Part shown: positions 52,596-62,259 of the stretch, piece after piece
How the letters are laid out: the number at the start of each line of letters is the position of its first letter
How positions within the stretch are numbered: the first letter of the stretch is position 1
Source of the DNA: UBA5078 sp033721235
Lineage (GTDB): Bacteria; Pseudomonadota; Gammaproteobacteria; Pseudomonadales; Pseudohongiellaceae
NCBI GenBank assembly: GCA_033721235.1
Contig: JAWWAY010000006.1
Span: 102,327 to 166,326 of the forward strand
DNA: 64,000 nt
Direction: 5' to 3'
The notes under the pieces: generated by a model
The model's database searches: none
What the model was told of the DNA's origin: nothing
The model's input: the letters and a program-made list of their open reading frames with translations, nothing else
Translations under genes and position numbers: made by a program

Positions 52596-54320
52596 ATGGA
52601 TGTTGTGACTATTAATAGTCTTTTCCTTGTGGGGGCACTGCTTGTCGCCATCAGTGTGCTAATCAGTTCGCTTTCTTCCAAGCTTGGCGTACCCATATTA
52701 CTTATTTTCATTGGTGTGGGAATGTTGGCGGGCGAAGAAGGCTTAGGCGGCATTCGCTTTAACGACTACTCCCTTGCCTATCTTGCCAGTAATCTCGCCT
52801 TGGCAATTATTCTACTTGATGGTGGTATGCGCACTCGTATCAGCAGTTTCAAGGTGGCCCTGTGGCCGGCTTTGTCTCTCGCTACTTTTGGTGTTCTTAT
52901 TACGACGGTTCTTACTGCTGTCGTAGCGGCCAAGCTTTTTAATCTCGACATCATGCAAGGCCTACTCATAGGCGCGATTGTCGGCTCTACCGATGCAGCG
53001 GCCGTATTCTCCATGTTAGGTAAGCGAGGCCTTAACGAGAGGGTGGGTGCCACACTTGAAATAGAGTCTGGTAGTAACGACCCGATGGCTATCTTCTTAA
53101 CCGTCAGTCTTATTGAAATTATTGCTTCGGCGCAGAGCGACGTCGGTTGGTTCTTTATCTTGAGCCTTATTCAGCAGTTTGGTCTAGGCCTTCTGATTGG
53201 TGTTGGAGGAGGCTGGTTCTTATTGAACCTAATCAATCGCAGCACGCTTGCAAACGGGCTTTATCCTCTATTGGCGGTTAGTGGCGGGCTGCTTATTTTT
53301 GCTGTAAGTAATGTGTTAGGGGGTAGCGGAATTCTGGCCATCTACGTGTGTGGTCTTCTGTTGGGGAATAAGCCTACCCGCAGTCGTACCTCCATACTCA
53401 GCGTCTTTGATGGTTTGGCGTGGCTCAGTCAAATAGGCATGTTCTTAGTGTTAGGTTTGTTGTTAACCCCAAGCGAATTATGGGCAATCGCCGTGCCCGG
53501 CTTAGGCCTGGCTCTATGGATGATTTTGTTCGCTAGGCCTATTGCAGTCTGGGTAAGTTTGCTGCCCTTTAGTCGTTTTAAAACGCGCGAGCGCTGGTTT
53601 ATCTCTTGGGTTGGGCTGCGTGGTGCAGTGCCCATTATTCTCGCCGTGTATCCAATAATGGCTGGTCTTCCTAATGCTCAATTGTTTTTTAATCTAGCAT
53701 TTTTCGTTGTGTTAATTTCATTGTTATTGCAAGGCACGACATTACCTCTGGCGACTCGCGTGGCGAAAGTGGAGATTCCCGCCCAGGCACTTCCCATAAC
53801 GCGCTCGGGTTTAGATATTCACCCTACTAGCCAATGGGAGCTGTTCGTCTACCATCTAGGGCAAGAGCGCTGGTGTGTCGATACTCCGCTCAAGCGTTTG
53901 CATATGCCTGAAGGGACTAGGATTGCGGCGATATTTCGGGAGCGAGAACTGATCTACCCTAAAGGTAGCACCAAGCTACTGGCCGACGATATGCTGTGTA
54001 TCATTGGCCATGAAAACCACCTGCCGGCACTCGGCAAGCTCTTTAGTCAGCCACCTATTTCCAGTGTAGATGACTGGTTCTTCGGGGATTTCATCCTCGA
54101 TGCAAACGCGCGCCTTGCGGACCTCGCTCCGGTTTATGGCCTTTCATTACAGAACTGCGACCCAGACGCCGCCATTGGGCCCTTCTTTACTGCACTGATG
54201 GGAGGGAAGCCTGTACTAGGGGATCAGTATCAATGGCAAAACTTTATCTGGACAGTTGCGGCTATGGAAGGTGGCAAGGTTACGAAGTTGGGCCTCAAAC
54301 TGGCTCCGAGCGACAAATAA
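52596..54320 (+). CDS. K+/H+ antiporter of the CPA1 type (NhaP2/CvrA-like)
   Basis: The 574-residue protein has about 12 membrane helices (to about 395), with the CPA1 landmarks GIFIGVGMLAGEEG-like IFIGVGMLAGEEG, GSTDAAAVFSML and the SWVGLRGAVPIILA helix. A TrkA-C domain follows (about 410-490) and a CorC/HlyC-like domain closes the protein (about 495-570). This layout matches the K+/H+ antiporter NhaP2/CvrA, used for potassium and pH balance. The start is taken at ATG 52596; a GTG four codons earlier is possible and neither has a strong ribosome site. Confidence 0.88.
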   Translation: MDVVTINSLFLVGALLVAISVLISSLSSKLGVPILLIFIGVGMLAGEEGLGGIRFNDYSLAYLASNLALAIILLDGGMRTRISSFKVALWPALSLATFGVLITTVLTAVVAAKLFNLDIMQGLLIGAIVGSTDAAAVFSMLGKRGLNERVGATLEIESGSNDPMAIFLTVSLIEIIASAQSDVGWFFILSLIQQFGLGLLIGVGGGWFLLNLINRSTLANGLYPLLAVSGGLLIFAVSNVLGGSGILAIYVCGLLLGNKPTRSRTSILSVFDGLAWLSQIGMFLVLGLLLTPSELWAIAVPGLGLALWMILFARPIAVWVSLLPFSRFKTRERWFISWVGLRGAVPIILAVYPIMAGLPNAQLFFNLAFFVVLISLLLQGTTLPLATRVAKVEIPAQALPITRSGLDIHPTSQWELFVYHLGQERWCVDTPLKRLHMPEGTRIAAIFRERELIYPKGSTKLLADDMLCIIGHENHLPALGKLFSQPPISSVDDWFFGDFILDANARLADLAPVYGLSLQNCDPDAAIGPFFTALMGGKPVLGDQYQWQNFIWTVAAMEGGKVTKLGLKLAPSDK

Positions 54321-54613
54321 AGAACGATCGTTTGTTCGTTTCTCTTTTTCCCTCCTATTTTTCAAATAAGCATGACACAAGCATTACGCAAATTGCCGTA
54401 AATCGGTCGAACTCGTGTCACATGCGACAAATGGTTTTGTATAGGGTTCCATGTTCTTGCTGCTTGGTAGAGAGTTGGCTATCTGCAACAAACTGTAACG
54501 AGGTCTTCGTTTAGTGCAGTAAAAGGAAGAATAGGAAGAAAGGATAATAAAAATAACTGCCTTTGTAGTCTTTCTCGATATAAATAATAAAAAGCAATAC
54601 ATCGGAGAACCCT

Positions 54614-57457
54614 ATGAGAAGCACCCGCAAAGAGAGCCATCGCGCTTTCAAAAAGCCCTATTATTTATTGGGCGCAGTCGCATTATTCATGAACCCCGCA
54701 TTACTAGTCGCACAAGAAGCCGAAGAACAGGAAATCGAAGAAGTGGTAGTGACTGGTTCATTTATTCGGAACAGTCAGTTTACAAACTCATCTCCTGTTG
54801 TAACGATCTCTCAAGATGACATACAGAATTCCGGGGCATCTAGTTTCGGAGAGTATCTGCGCGATCTTCCGTACATGGAAAATATTGATACAGTGGCATC
54901 TATTCTAGATTCCGGTGATGGACGACAGGACTCCAACTCAGCGAGATTTAACCTTCGTGGTCTTGGTACAGAGAGTACATTGACCTTGGTCGATGGTCGC
55001 CGAGCTGTAAACGAGGGTGCAGTTTCTGCACTCTTGCCAGGAATTGCTCAACGCAGCGTTGAGATTTTAACGGATGGTGGGGCTGCGCTATATGGCTCTG
55101 ATGCGGTTGCTGGTGTTGCTAACCTTATTCCATATAAGGAGTATGATGGCGTCAAAGGGCGCGTCTACTACAAGCGCGATGGAGAAGGAGGTACGGAGAA
55201 CTACACAGCTGAGATGATGGCGGGCCGCACGTTTAGTAATGGCCTAAACTGGGTTGGTGCTATCGAATATAGTAAAAGAACGCCACTGCTTGTATCTGAG
55301 AGACCAAAATACCAAGAATACTACAATCAGGACAGTGCCTACGGTAATCCCGGCTCGTTCAGAAATAGGTTTTATACTTCATTTTACCAAGACCCAAGCT
55401 GCGGAACGTTCAACGACGGCAATGAAGACATAAGTCAGCCGAATGCATATCCAAGTGGTTTGCCCGATGGAAATGACTGCCGTCTATTTTTTGGGGAGTG
55501 GCAAGATTATGGTCGACTATCTAACAATGTTACCGTTTTTAACAATTTTAACTTTCAGGTAACAGACTGGTTAACCTTAGAGTTCCAAGCAAGTCATAAT
55601 CGTCGTGACTCGAATTGGATTACATCCCCTAGTTCTTTGTTGTTCACTAATACTAGTAGTTTGCCAATTGCTTCTAGCCATCCAGCTAATCCATTTGGCA
55701 CCACGGTTTACCCATATAGGTGGAGACCTTTCGCAAAAATTGGTACGAGACCTAGTCAGATAAGTGATAGTGGCTCTCTCGAAAATAGTTCTGCGTATCA
55801 GGCAGAATCTTACAAGTTTGGTGGAACTTTCGATATAGTAGGAACGACTTGGGTGGGTGAGTCTTGGATCGGATATCAAGAAGAGTATGCCGACTATCAT
55901 GTGACGGGTATTCGACTATCAAAAATGCAGAGAGCATTGGCTGGCGAAGGTGGGCCCAATACTGATGAGTACTTTAACCCCTTCGGTTCCGCTGACCCTC
56001 GTTCTCCGTTTTACGTAGCTGGTGTTACCGACAATAGTCAAGAATTGGTGGATTGGCTACTGGACGATGTTACGTACAGGAATGAATGGAACAGGCTGAA
56101 ATACTTTGACCTGATTCTAAACGGGGAGCTGTTTGAAGTGCCTAGCGGTGTTGTTAAGGCAGCCGTGGGTGGGCAGATACGCTCTCATAAAGAGTTTGAT
56201 GTGGGTAGTACGAAGTTGAACCCACTTACGCGAGACGAGGATAACCTTTATGTAACTGCAACTGCCCCTCTAGAGCCGCGTGAAGACAGAGAGTCAGGAG
56301 TCAGAGCCATTTTTGCTGAGCTAGAAGTACCAGTAATTGAGGGTGTGGGTATTAAAGCAGCAGTGCGTCATGAGGAATTCTATAATATTGGCTTTAGTGC
56401 TACTAAGCCTAAGGTGTCACTATTGTGGGAGCCGTTAGATACGCTGTCCATAAGAGCAAGTTACGGTGAAAGCTTCTTAGCACCTAGAGCGTCTCAGTTA
56501 AGGCCTCTTGCGAAGGATGTATGTACTCCAGTTAGAAGTGGAACAGACCCACTTACTAATTTACCTCTTGAAGGTGCTGATAGCTGCACCTCTGGCAATC
56601 CGAGCCTGCGAGCGGAAGAGTCAGAAATCATCAACATTGGTTTTACTTGGTTGCCAAGTGGAGCATTAGATGGACTCAGGCTTTCTGTCGATTATCAAGA
56701 GATTGAATACATCGATAGAATTGACAGTCTAGCCTCCGCAGAGGTTACACGCCGCGAGCTGAACAGATACCTTTCGGCCAATAACTTGACGGCAGATCAA
56801 TTTGATGCCTCTAATCCCACCGATGCCGCTGCAGGTATTGCGTGGGCTCTTGCCAATCCAAACGAACTTATAACTCGCGATGCTACCGGTGCTGTGACCG
56901 ATATTTACAGAGCCCCCATCAACTTGTCTTCGCAGTTTGTAGAGGGTATGGACATTAGGCTTAGCTACAATTTTGAGCTTGAAGATCTAGGTAACTTTAC
57001 AGCATCTATCGGTGGTAACTACTATACTCGTTGGGATTATGCGCCTGATGAATTTATTGGTCTTATCAATGGACGTGGGCTACAGAATGCTCCTACTAAC
57101 TTAGCGCCTCCACTACCCAAGTATAAGGCGAATGCTAGCCTTTCTTGGTATCGTGGTGATCATAGTGCAAGTATGACAGTGCGCCACATCGCCAAGGTAA
57201 AGTTTGATCAAGAGGCGGACGATTTGACGCTGAATTATGAGGCGTTTGCTCCAAACTATATTCGTCCGATCACAAAAGTTGATGCTAGATACTCTTATAG
57301 CTTTGATGCTTTTGATACTGAGTCGAGATTAACAGTAGGTATTCAGAATCTGTTCGATCGTGATGCTCAACGCCTTCCTCAATATGGTGGTCTGGAGACT
57401 CGCATAGATGATCCCTTTGGTCGTCAATTCTATATGTCAGTCGATTTTGAACTATAG
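54614..57457 (+). CDS. TonB-dependent outer-membrane receptor
   Basis: The 947-residue protein has a signal peptide (to about 39, ending LLVAQ), a TonB-box-like EIEEVVVTGS, a plug domain (about 45-165: VVTISQDDIQNSG, FNLRGLG, LVDGRR, GSDAVAGVANLI) and a 22-strand barrel ending in a terminal Phe-type strand (QFYMSVDFEL). The substrate cannot be read. The length and the plug type (the DDIQNSGAS pattern) are of the kind common in marine Gammaproteobacteria for oligosaccharides or peptides. It stands alone with GGAG before the start and its own strong terminator. The DNA here is visibly more AT-rich than the housekeeping block. Confidence 0.93.
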   Translation: MRSTRKESHRAFKKPYYLLGAVALFMNPALLVAQEAEEQEIEEVVVTGSFIRNSQFTNSSPVVTISQDDIQNSGASSFGEYLRDLPYMENIDTVASILDSGDGRQDSNSARFNLRGLGTESTLTLVDGRRAVNEGAVSALLPGIAQRSVEILTDGGAALYGSDAVAGVANLIPYKEYDGVKGRVYYKRDGEGGTENYTAEMMAGRTFSNGLNWVGAIEYSKRTPLLVSERPKYQEYYNQDSAYGNPGSFRNRFYTSFYQDPSCGTFNDGNEDISQPNAYPSGLPDGNDCRLFFGEWQDYGRLSNNVTVFNNFNFQVTDWLTLEFQASHNRRDSNWITSPSSLLFTNTSSLPIASSHPANPFGTTVYPYRWRPFAKIGTRPSQISDSGSLENSSAYQAESYKFGGTFDIVGTTWVGESWIGYQEEYADYHVTGIRLSKMQRALAGEGGPNTDEYFNPFGSADPRSPFYVAGVTDNSQELVDWLLDDVTYRNEWNRLKYFDLILNGELFEVPSGVVKAAVGGQIRSHKEFDVGSTKLNPLTRDEDNLYVTATAPLEPREDRESGVRAIFAELEVPVIEGVGIKAAVRHEEFYNIGFSATKPKVSLLWEPLDTLSIRASYGESFLAPRASQLRPLAKDVCTPVRSGTDPLTNLPLEGADSCTSGNPSLRAEESEIINIGFTWLPSGALDGLRLSVDYQEIEYIDRIDSLASAEVTRRELNRYLSANNLTADQFDASNPTDAAAGIAWALANPNELITRDATGAVTDIYRAPINLSSQFVEGMDIRLSYNFELEDLGNFTASIGGNYYTRWDYAPDEFIGLINGRGLQNAPTNLAPPLPKYKANASLSWYRGDHSASMTVRHIAKVKFDQEADDLTLNYEAFAPNYIRPITKVDARYSYSFDAFDTESRLTVGIQNLFDRDAQRLPQYGGLETRIDDPFGRQFYMSVDFEL

Positions 57458-57472
57458 GCTTGATTGCTAGAT

Positions 57473-57502
57473 AAAAAAGGAGGCTTCGGCCTCCTTTTTT
57501 TT
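57473..57502 (+). terminator. Rho-independent terminator after the TonB receptor gene
   Basis: The stem GGAGGC/GCCTCC is closed by a very stable TTCG loop (57485-57488), with six A before and eight T after. Confidence 0.95.
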
Positions 57503-57645
57503 GTCCGAAGAATGTAAAACTGTCACATTTGCCCCAGTCTTTTGTCGCCGCTAACGTGGACATCTGCCAAGAGGCAACTTATGCTTTGGACATAAAGTGC
57601 CGGTCATTGGCTAGGTACAAGAAGACATCCGGTTTGGGGGTAATA

Positions 57646-58776
57646 ATGATAAGAATAAAATTCGACAGACACTTGTTGCTGGGTTTAAGTTTCAGTCTGG
57701 GCGCCAGCTTGGCTTGGGGGCAAGACTCAAGCTCCTTATTGGAGGCTCAGTTTCCGCAGCTTGCTCAATATCTCAATACTTCTGAAATCCTGCAGGCGAC
57801 GGTCTTTGATGAAATAACGGCCGCTAATGCCTCGCCCGAATCCATGATTGGTAAAGGCTTGCTGCGAGAATCGTTGAAGCAGCTCGTTGAGGCCGAATAT
57901 TCCCACTATCACACTTCCGGCGATCACTTGGCTATGTTGGGGCCTCACCGCCTGTTTGAAAGCCGGGCGACTCCTGGTTTGCAGGCTTTGGTGCGGGACG
58001 AGTTTGCCGTAGACGAGATTGAGGAAATTCTAAGTGCGAGTGGCGATATCCCTCCGAGAGCGATAGCTGTACTGAAGAGGGGGCGCGAGTTTTCCCAGCA
58101 GTTGGTACAGATCTATGTGAACGATGGCGTGATGGACAAATACGCCGCTGTAGATAACGCGCTGGCTAATTACTTGAGCAATGACGAACTTTCTGTGGCG
58201 GTTCATCCCAAGAGCTCTGAGCTATTGTCCGAGCATCCCTATGCCTATGCCTTCCGAGTAGGTTTTCCGCAGCTAAGTGGCATTACTTGGGCCTCCCAAT
58301 GGTTGCAACTGGCCACCTTGGAAATTTCTTTGATCGCCAGTAATCAGGCGGCCTTAGAGGCGGGGCTAGACAATGCCACAGAGCTTTACGTAGAGAAAAT
58401 TGCAAGAGCTCACGGTTCGATGATTTCGCTCCCTACGGATATTCCCACCATGCCAGTCATTGCGCCTAATTTCTATGGCCTGCATCCAGGTGCCTCCTAT
58501 GTCATCGATAATATCTCAGCCTTAAAAGTTGTGATTGGAGATATCTTGGCGCATCCGGACGTGCCGGATCGTGAAGCTGCTATTAACGACGCAATAGAGG
58601 GCTTTACGGATAAAGAGAATTTTCTGGATGATGAAATGGACTATCTCTATTTCGTATTGCGCGGCGGTATATTCAATCAAGGTGGGCCAGCATTGGGAGG
58701 CATGGAGTCATCGGAGCGCAATCGGTCTAGATTGGCGACAGAGACAAAACACGTTAGTAATTATCCCATGCGCTAA
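57646..58776 (+). CDS. Unrecognised exported protein of 376 residues
   Basis: An N-terminal signal peptide (DRHLLLGLSFSLGASLAWG) precedes a mainly helical mature part with no cysteine motif. Noticeable segments are NFYGLHPGASYVIDNIS, and VAVHPKSSELLSEHPYAYAFRVG. I do not recognise the family. GGGGG lies 6 bases before ATG 57646. It lies 36 bp upstream of the redoxin-haem-copper protein gene, so the two are probably co-transcribed and may share a task in the periplasm. A metalloprotein or substrate-binding role is only a guess, so none is assigned. Confidence 0.7.
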   Translation: MIRIKFDRHLLLGLSFSLGASLAWGQDSSSLLEAQFPQLAQYLNTSEILQATVFDEITAANASPESMIGKGLLRESLKQLVEAEYSHYHTSGDHLAMLGPHRLFESRATPGLQALVRDEFAVDEIEEILSASGDIPPRAIAVLKRGREFSQQLVQIYVNDGVMDKYAAVDNALANYLSNDELSVAVHPKSSELLSEHPYAYAFRVGFPQLSGITWASQWLQLATLEISLIASNQAALEAGLDNATELYVEKIARAHGSMISLPTDIPTMPVIAPNFYGLHPGASYVIDNISALKVVIGDILAHPDVPDREAAINDAIEGFTDKENFLDDEMDYLYFVLRGGIFNQGGPALGGMESSERNRSRLATETKHVSNYPMR

Positions 58777-58812
58777 GTCAGCTGAAGGGTGTCAACTTTG
58801 GCGAGGGTGACA

Positions 58813-60495
58813 ATGTTAAAAGCACTGGCGAGTATACTGATACTAAGCTCTATCTGTTTTGGCAGTGGGGCGACTTTTGCCGCTTTAGCGCGCACTGGGG
58901 ATTTTGCGCTTATCGATGCACAGGGTCGCTTTCATCAGCTAAGCCGCTACCAGCATCGCGATGCGCTGGTGCTGATGTCTTACTCTTCCGCCTGTCAGGC
59001 TATGCCCAAACTAATGGCCCAGTATGTGGCGATACAAGAACAGTTCAACGGGCAGTCAGTGCAGTTTCTGCTCATTGATTCCGCCAATGCATCGCGAGAG
59101 TCTCTAGCTAAACAGGCGCTTTCTATTCCTTTGTTGCAAGATGAAGAAAAGCTGGTCTCTGAGGCCCTTGGCTTTACTCATGTGGGAGACGTGCGGGTGA
59201 TTAACCCAAGTCGTCTCGCCATCTACTATGCGGGCGGTTTGAGTGATGATGTTTCCAGTACTCTGGATACTGTTTTGACTGCACGATTACGCAATACCGT
59301 CCAGCATGCTTCGGTCAGCGACTGTGAGATAGAGTATTTACAGCGTGAGCAGGCTCCCGACTATGTGGCAGACGTGGCTCCTATTATTATCGATAACTGT
59401 GTAGAGTGTCATCGCCAATGGGGGGCGGGGCCATTTGCAATGGACAGCCATATTAGCTTGTTGGGTTGGTCGCCCATGATTAAAGAAGTGTTGCTCAATA
59501 AACGGATGCCACCAGCGCAGATAGATCCTGCTATTGGACATTCTCTTAATGCCAGCAATCTTGACCCAATCGATGTGCAGACAATTGTCCATTGGATTAA
59601 TGCCGGTGGTCCGCGTGGCGAGTCGGAGATCGATCCATTGGAGCAATTAGAGTTTGCCGAGGAGCAGCCTTGGTTGCTAGGAGAGCCTGATCTTGTAGTC
59701 ACTACACCCACTCACAGCGTACCAGCCAATGGTGTGATTGATGATCTCTATGAAGAAGTTATTTTGCCTTTTGAACAGGATCGTTGGTTGAAAGCCGTGC
59801 AGTTTAAGCCGACGGGCAATGGCACCTTGCATCAATTGATCGTGATGGTGACGCCAGCAGATCAGGATTTTTGGGGACAGGAAAAAACCTTTTCGAATGT
59901 GAGTCGCCGCTTTATCGAAAGCTATCTGCCGGGTGAGCAAGCGGTAGCGATATTCGAGGCTGACTCCGCCGTTTTCATTCCTAAAGGGCATAAACTCGCT
60001 ATGCAGTTTCAGTATGTGGGCATGGGCGCCGATGTGGAAAATGTGACTGAGCTGGCACTGTACTTTGAAGACAATGGCGATACTTTGACGGAGCGCTTGG
60101 TGCAGGCAGTCTCTGCTCCGGCATTTACGCTGCCAGCGAATGAAGAAGAGATTCCAATGGAAGCCTCTCACCGGTTTGATCGGGACGTCATTATCACCGG
60201 TGTGCGTGCGCGCATGAATGAACGAGGCAAGCGCATGAGTTTCGCCTTAGAGAGGCCTGATGGCAGCGTACAGGCCCTATTAAGCATTCCCGCCTACAAC
60301 TACGCTTGGCAGCCACATTATCTCTTAGAAGAGCCTGTGCTCGCTCCAGCGGGAAGCACAGTATATGTTTATGGTGCCTTTGATAACTCGGTATCGAATC
60401 CCTTTAACCCTGACCCAACTAAGACGGTGGAATCAGGGGTTGATGCAGAGTCCGAAATGTTTACGGGCTACTTCACTTACTACCATGCTCACTAA
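58813..60495 (+). CDS. Redoxin-cytochrome c-copper monooxygenase-like fusion with lost copper ligands
   Basis: The 560-residue exported protein has a signal peptide and a redoxin-like domain (about 25-180) with SSACQAMPK in place of CxxC. A monohaem segment follows (CVECH, bases 59398-59412, then RMPPAQ). The C-terminal domain (about 290-560) aligns with PHM/dopamine-beta-monooxygenase-like proteins. Compared with the neighbour at 60694-62082, the copper pair HH reads HQ (TLHQLIV) and HGH reads RMN (ARMNERG); only the Met (SEMF) survives. Copper catalysis is therefore doubtful. GAGGG lies just before ATG 58813; a GTG eight codons earlier is less likely. Confidence 0.78.
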   Translation: MLKALASILILSSICFGSGATFAALARTGDFALIDAQGRFHQLSRYQHRDALVLMSYSSACQAMPKLMAQYVAIQEQFNGQSVQFLLIDSANASRESLAKQALSIPLLQDEEKLVSEALGFTHVGDVRVINPSRLAIYYAGGLSDDVSSTLDTVLTARLRNTVQHASVSDCEIEYLQREQAPDYVADVAPIIIDNCVECHRQWGAGPFAMDSHISLLGWSPMIKEVLLNKRMPPAQIDPAIGHSLNASNLDPIDVQTIVHWINAGGPRGESEIDPLEQLEFAEEQPWLLGEPDLVVTTPTHSVPANGVIDDLYEEVILPFEQDRWLKAVQFKPTGNGTLHQLIVMVTPADQDFWGQEKTFSNVSRRFIESYLPGEQAVAIFEADSAVFIPKGHKLAMQFQYVGMGADVENVTELALYFEDNGDTLTERLVQAVSAPAFTLPANEEEIPMEASHRFDRDVIITGVRARMNERGKRMSFALERPDGSVQALLSIPAYNYAWQPHYLLEEPVLAPAGSTVYVYGAFDNSVSNPFNPDPTKTVESGVDAESEMFTGYFTYYHAH

Positions 60496-60636
60496 TAGGA
60501 ATCTGGCTGCGTCGATAGCTGGTATGAAGGCACCCGCTTCTACCAGGCTTGCCTAGGCAATGTGACAGCTCTAGTGAGGCGTGTTTTTTTGGCCTTGCGT
60601 TTGCTCTCAGGTCGCACGTGAATTTTTCATCGATAT

Positions 60637-60673
60637 AAAAAAAGGGGTGAAGACTGATGTCTTCACCCCTTTG
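60637..60673 (-). terminator. Rho-independent terminator of the leftward haem-copper protein gene
   Basis: A 14-bp perfect stem (60641-60654 with 60659-60672) has a 4-base loop. On the minus strand it is followed by a run of seven T. The plus side has only three T, so it mainly serves the leftward gene. Confidence 0.9.
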
Positions 60674-60693
60674 TCATTTGGCTAAGCTTGAGC

Positions 60694-62082
60694 TTACTCG
60701 GCCGCTACAGTGCGCTGTGCTGCCTCTTCGCGCTGAGCTAGTAATTCCTCATAGCCTTCCTCATCTAAGTGTGTCACGGCTATCCAGGCATGAGTCATCT
60801 CATCTGCTGTACGGCTGCCGTAAGTTACCCACATATCTGGGTCAGGGTTATTAGGATTCTCTGCCGTATTGTCGTACCACTGCTTCATTATAAGCACGGC
60901 ACCTGCTGGCAATAGTGGAGCTGCGTCTGGCTCATACAAGTGGCTATGGTGCCATGTGGCGCTCCATTTAGAGATTTGGCTTATCTGCTCGGTGCGGCCT
61001 GTTTCTGGATAGAATATTTCCAGTGAAGCGGCACGCATGCGCAAGTGACCGTGAGGCTGGAAGCTATCGATACGAACAGGGTGATCGAAAGAGTGGAAGC
61101 CTTGAGTCATTGCGGTACCGTGAGGCGGTACTAGCAGTTCGCCCATATTGAGACCGTAAAGGCGCAAGTCTTGCTTGAAGCGAGCTTGCTCCTCATAGCC
61201 TTCTGGGTGCAGCCAGAGACCAATCTCAACTACGTTGTCCTCAACCATTGCGCCTGGAGCCGTAGCGCCAACACCGCCTGGGAACAAATGGATGTCCCAG
61301 CGAATACGTGCATTTGCGGGTAGGACTCGGCAAACGCCGTCGGGCATGATTTCGCCCCACTTGCCCATCGCGTACTCAGTCAATTGGCCGTAGTCTTCGT
61401 ACTGGCCGTCTTCGTTCATAATCTCAACATCTGAGTTAGCGTGGTGAACCACTGATTTGGCATCTGCACGTGGTTTTACTTGAACCGCTTTAATGCAGCG
61501 ATCTTCGCTAAGGCCGGTCATCACGTATGGACGGTGCCACATGTCGTTACCAACGGCTGGCACATCGATTGGCTCAGAGTCTAGGATGACATCAGGTTGA
61601 CCGAATTGATCGGCAAAATTCCAATCGTCGAGGCTTGGAATATCGGGCTTTTGTGGCGTACGATCACCCCAATCGCCTTCGGGTGCGCCTTGTTCAACCC
61701 AGGCAACAATGGTGTCAATTTCGTTTTGCTCCAGTCGCCAGTCGCCTTGTAGGTCCTGGATACCAATGCCATGGTCGTAGGCGTATGGAGGCATCTCCCT
61801 AGATTCTACTTTATATTGAATCAGTGGAGCCCAAGGGCGAATTTGTTCGTAGTTTTCGAACTGCATAGGTCCGATGCCGCCTTCGCGGTGACATACCACA
61901 CAGTTCTCGTTAATAATCTGAGCGACGTGGTCGGCATAGGTTACTTCGCCCGTATCGATAGACAGGCTGTTCGATTGTGCTTGCGCGTGAGCGCTAAGCC
62001 CTAACACTGTAAGGACTGCAAAGCCTAGGGCGGCTTTCTTAGAGCGTTGTATATTAGTCCAACACTGCTTTGTTATTGTCAT
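60694..62082 (-). CDS. Monohaem cytochrome c / type II copper ascorbate-dependent monooxygenase-like protein
   Basis: The 462-residue exported protein has a signal peptide ending AHAQA. A cytochrome-type segment carries CVVCH and the REMPPYAYD motif. The C-terminal copper domain resembles the two halves of peptidylglycine/dopamine beta-monooxygenase: HH in VVHHANSDVE (CuA-type), HGH in PHGHLRM (CuB-type, bases 61045-61053) and the Met of DEMTHAW. All copper ligands I can place are intact. Oxidation of an unknown organic substrate in the periplasm, with the haem supplying electrons, is inferred. GGAGAGG precedes the start. It ends in a strong terminator, 177 bp after the next upstream gene. 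Confidence 0.82.
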   Translation of the reverse strand: MTITKQCWTNIQRSKKAALGFAVLTVLGLSAHAQAQSNSLSIDTGEVTYADHVAQIINENCVVCHREGGIGPMQFENYEQIRPWAPLIQYKVESREMPPYAYDHGIGIQDLQGDWRLEQNEIDTIVAWVEQGAPEGDWGDRTPQKPDIPSLDDWNFADQFGQPDVILDSEPIDVPAVGNDMWHRPYVMTGLSEDRCIKAVQVKPRADAKSVVHHANSDVEIMNEDGQYEDYGQLTEYAMGKWGEIMPDGVCRVLPANARIRWDIHLFPGGVGATAPGAMVEDNVVEIGLWLHPEGYEEQARFKQDLRLYGLNMGELLVPPHGTAMTQGFHSFDHPVRIDSFQPHGHLRMRAASLEIFYPETGRTEQISQISKWSATWHHSHLYEPDAAPLLPAGAVLIMKQWYDNTAENPNNPDPDMWVTYGSRTADEMTHAWIAVTHLDEEGYEELLAQREEAAQRTVAAE

Positions 62083-62259
62083 GATCCTCTCCTTAAAAAT
62101 ATTAAGTGAGCAGTAGTGGCAATTTAGACCTCTTGCCTGCTAATTGTCCACTCATTGCTATAGCGACTTGCAATTCTTTGTGACGAAACGGTTTAAAACG
62201 TTTATTTGTAGAAGCTAGCGGCCGTTTTGTCGTAAAAATTAGTTAATGATACGGTACGA

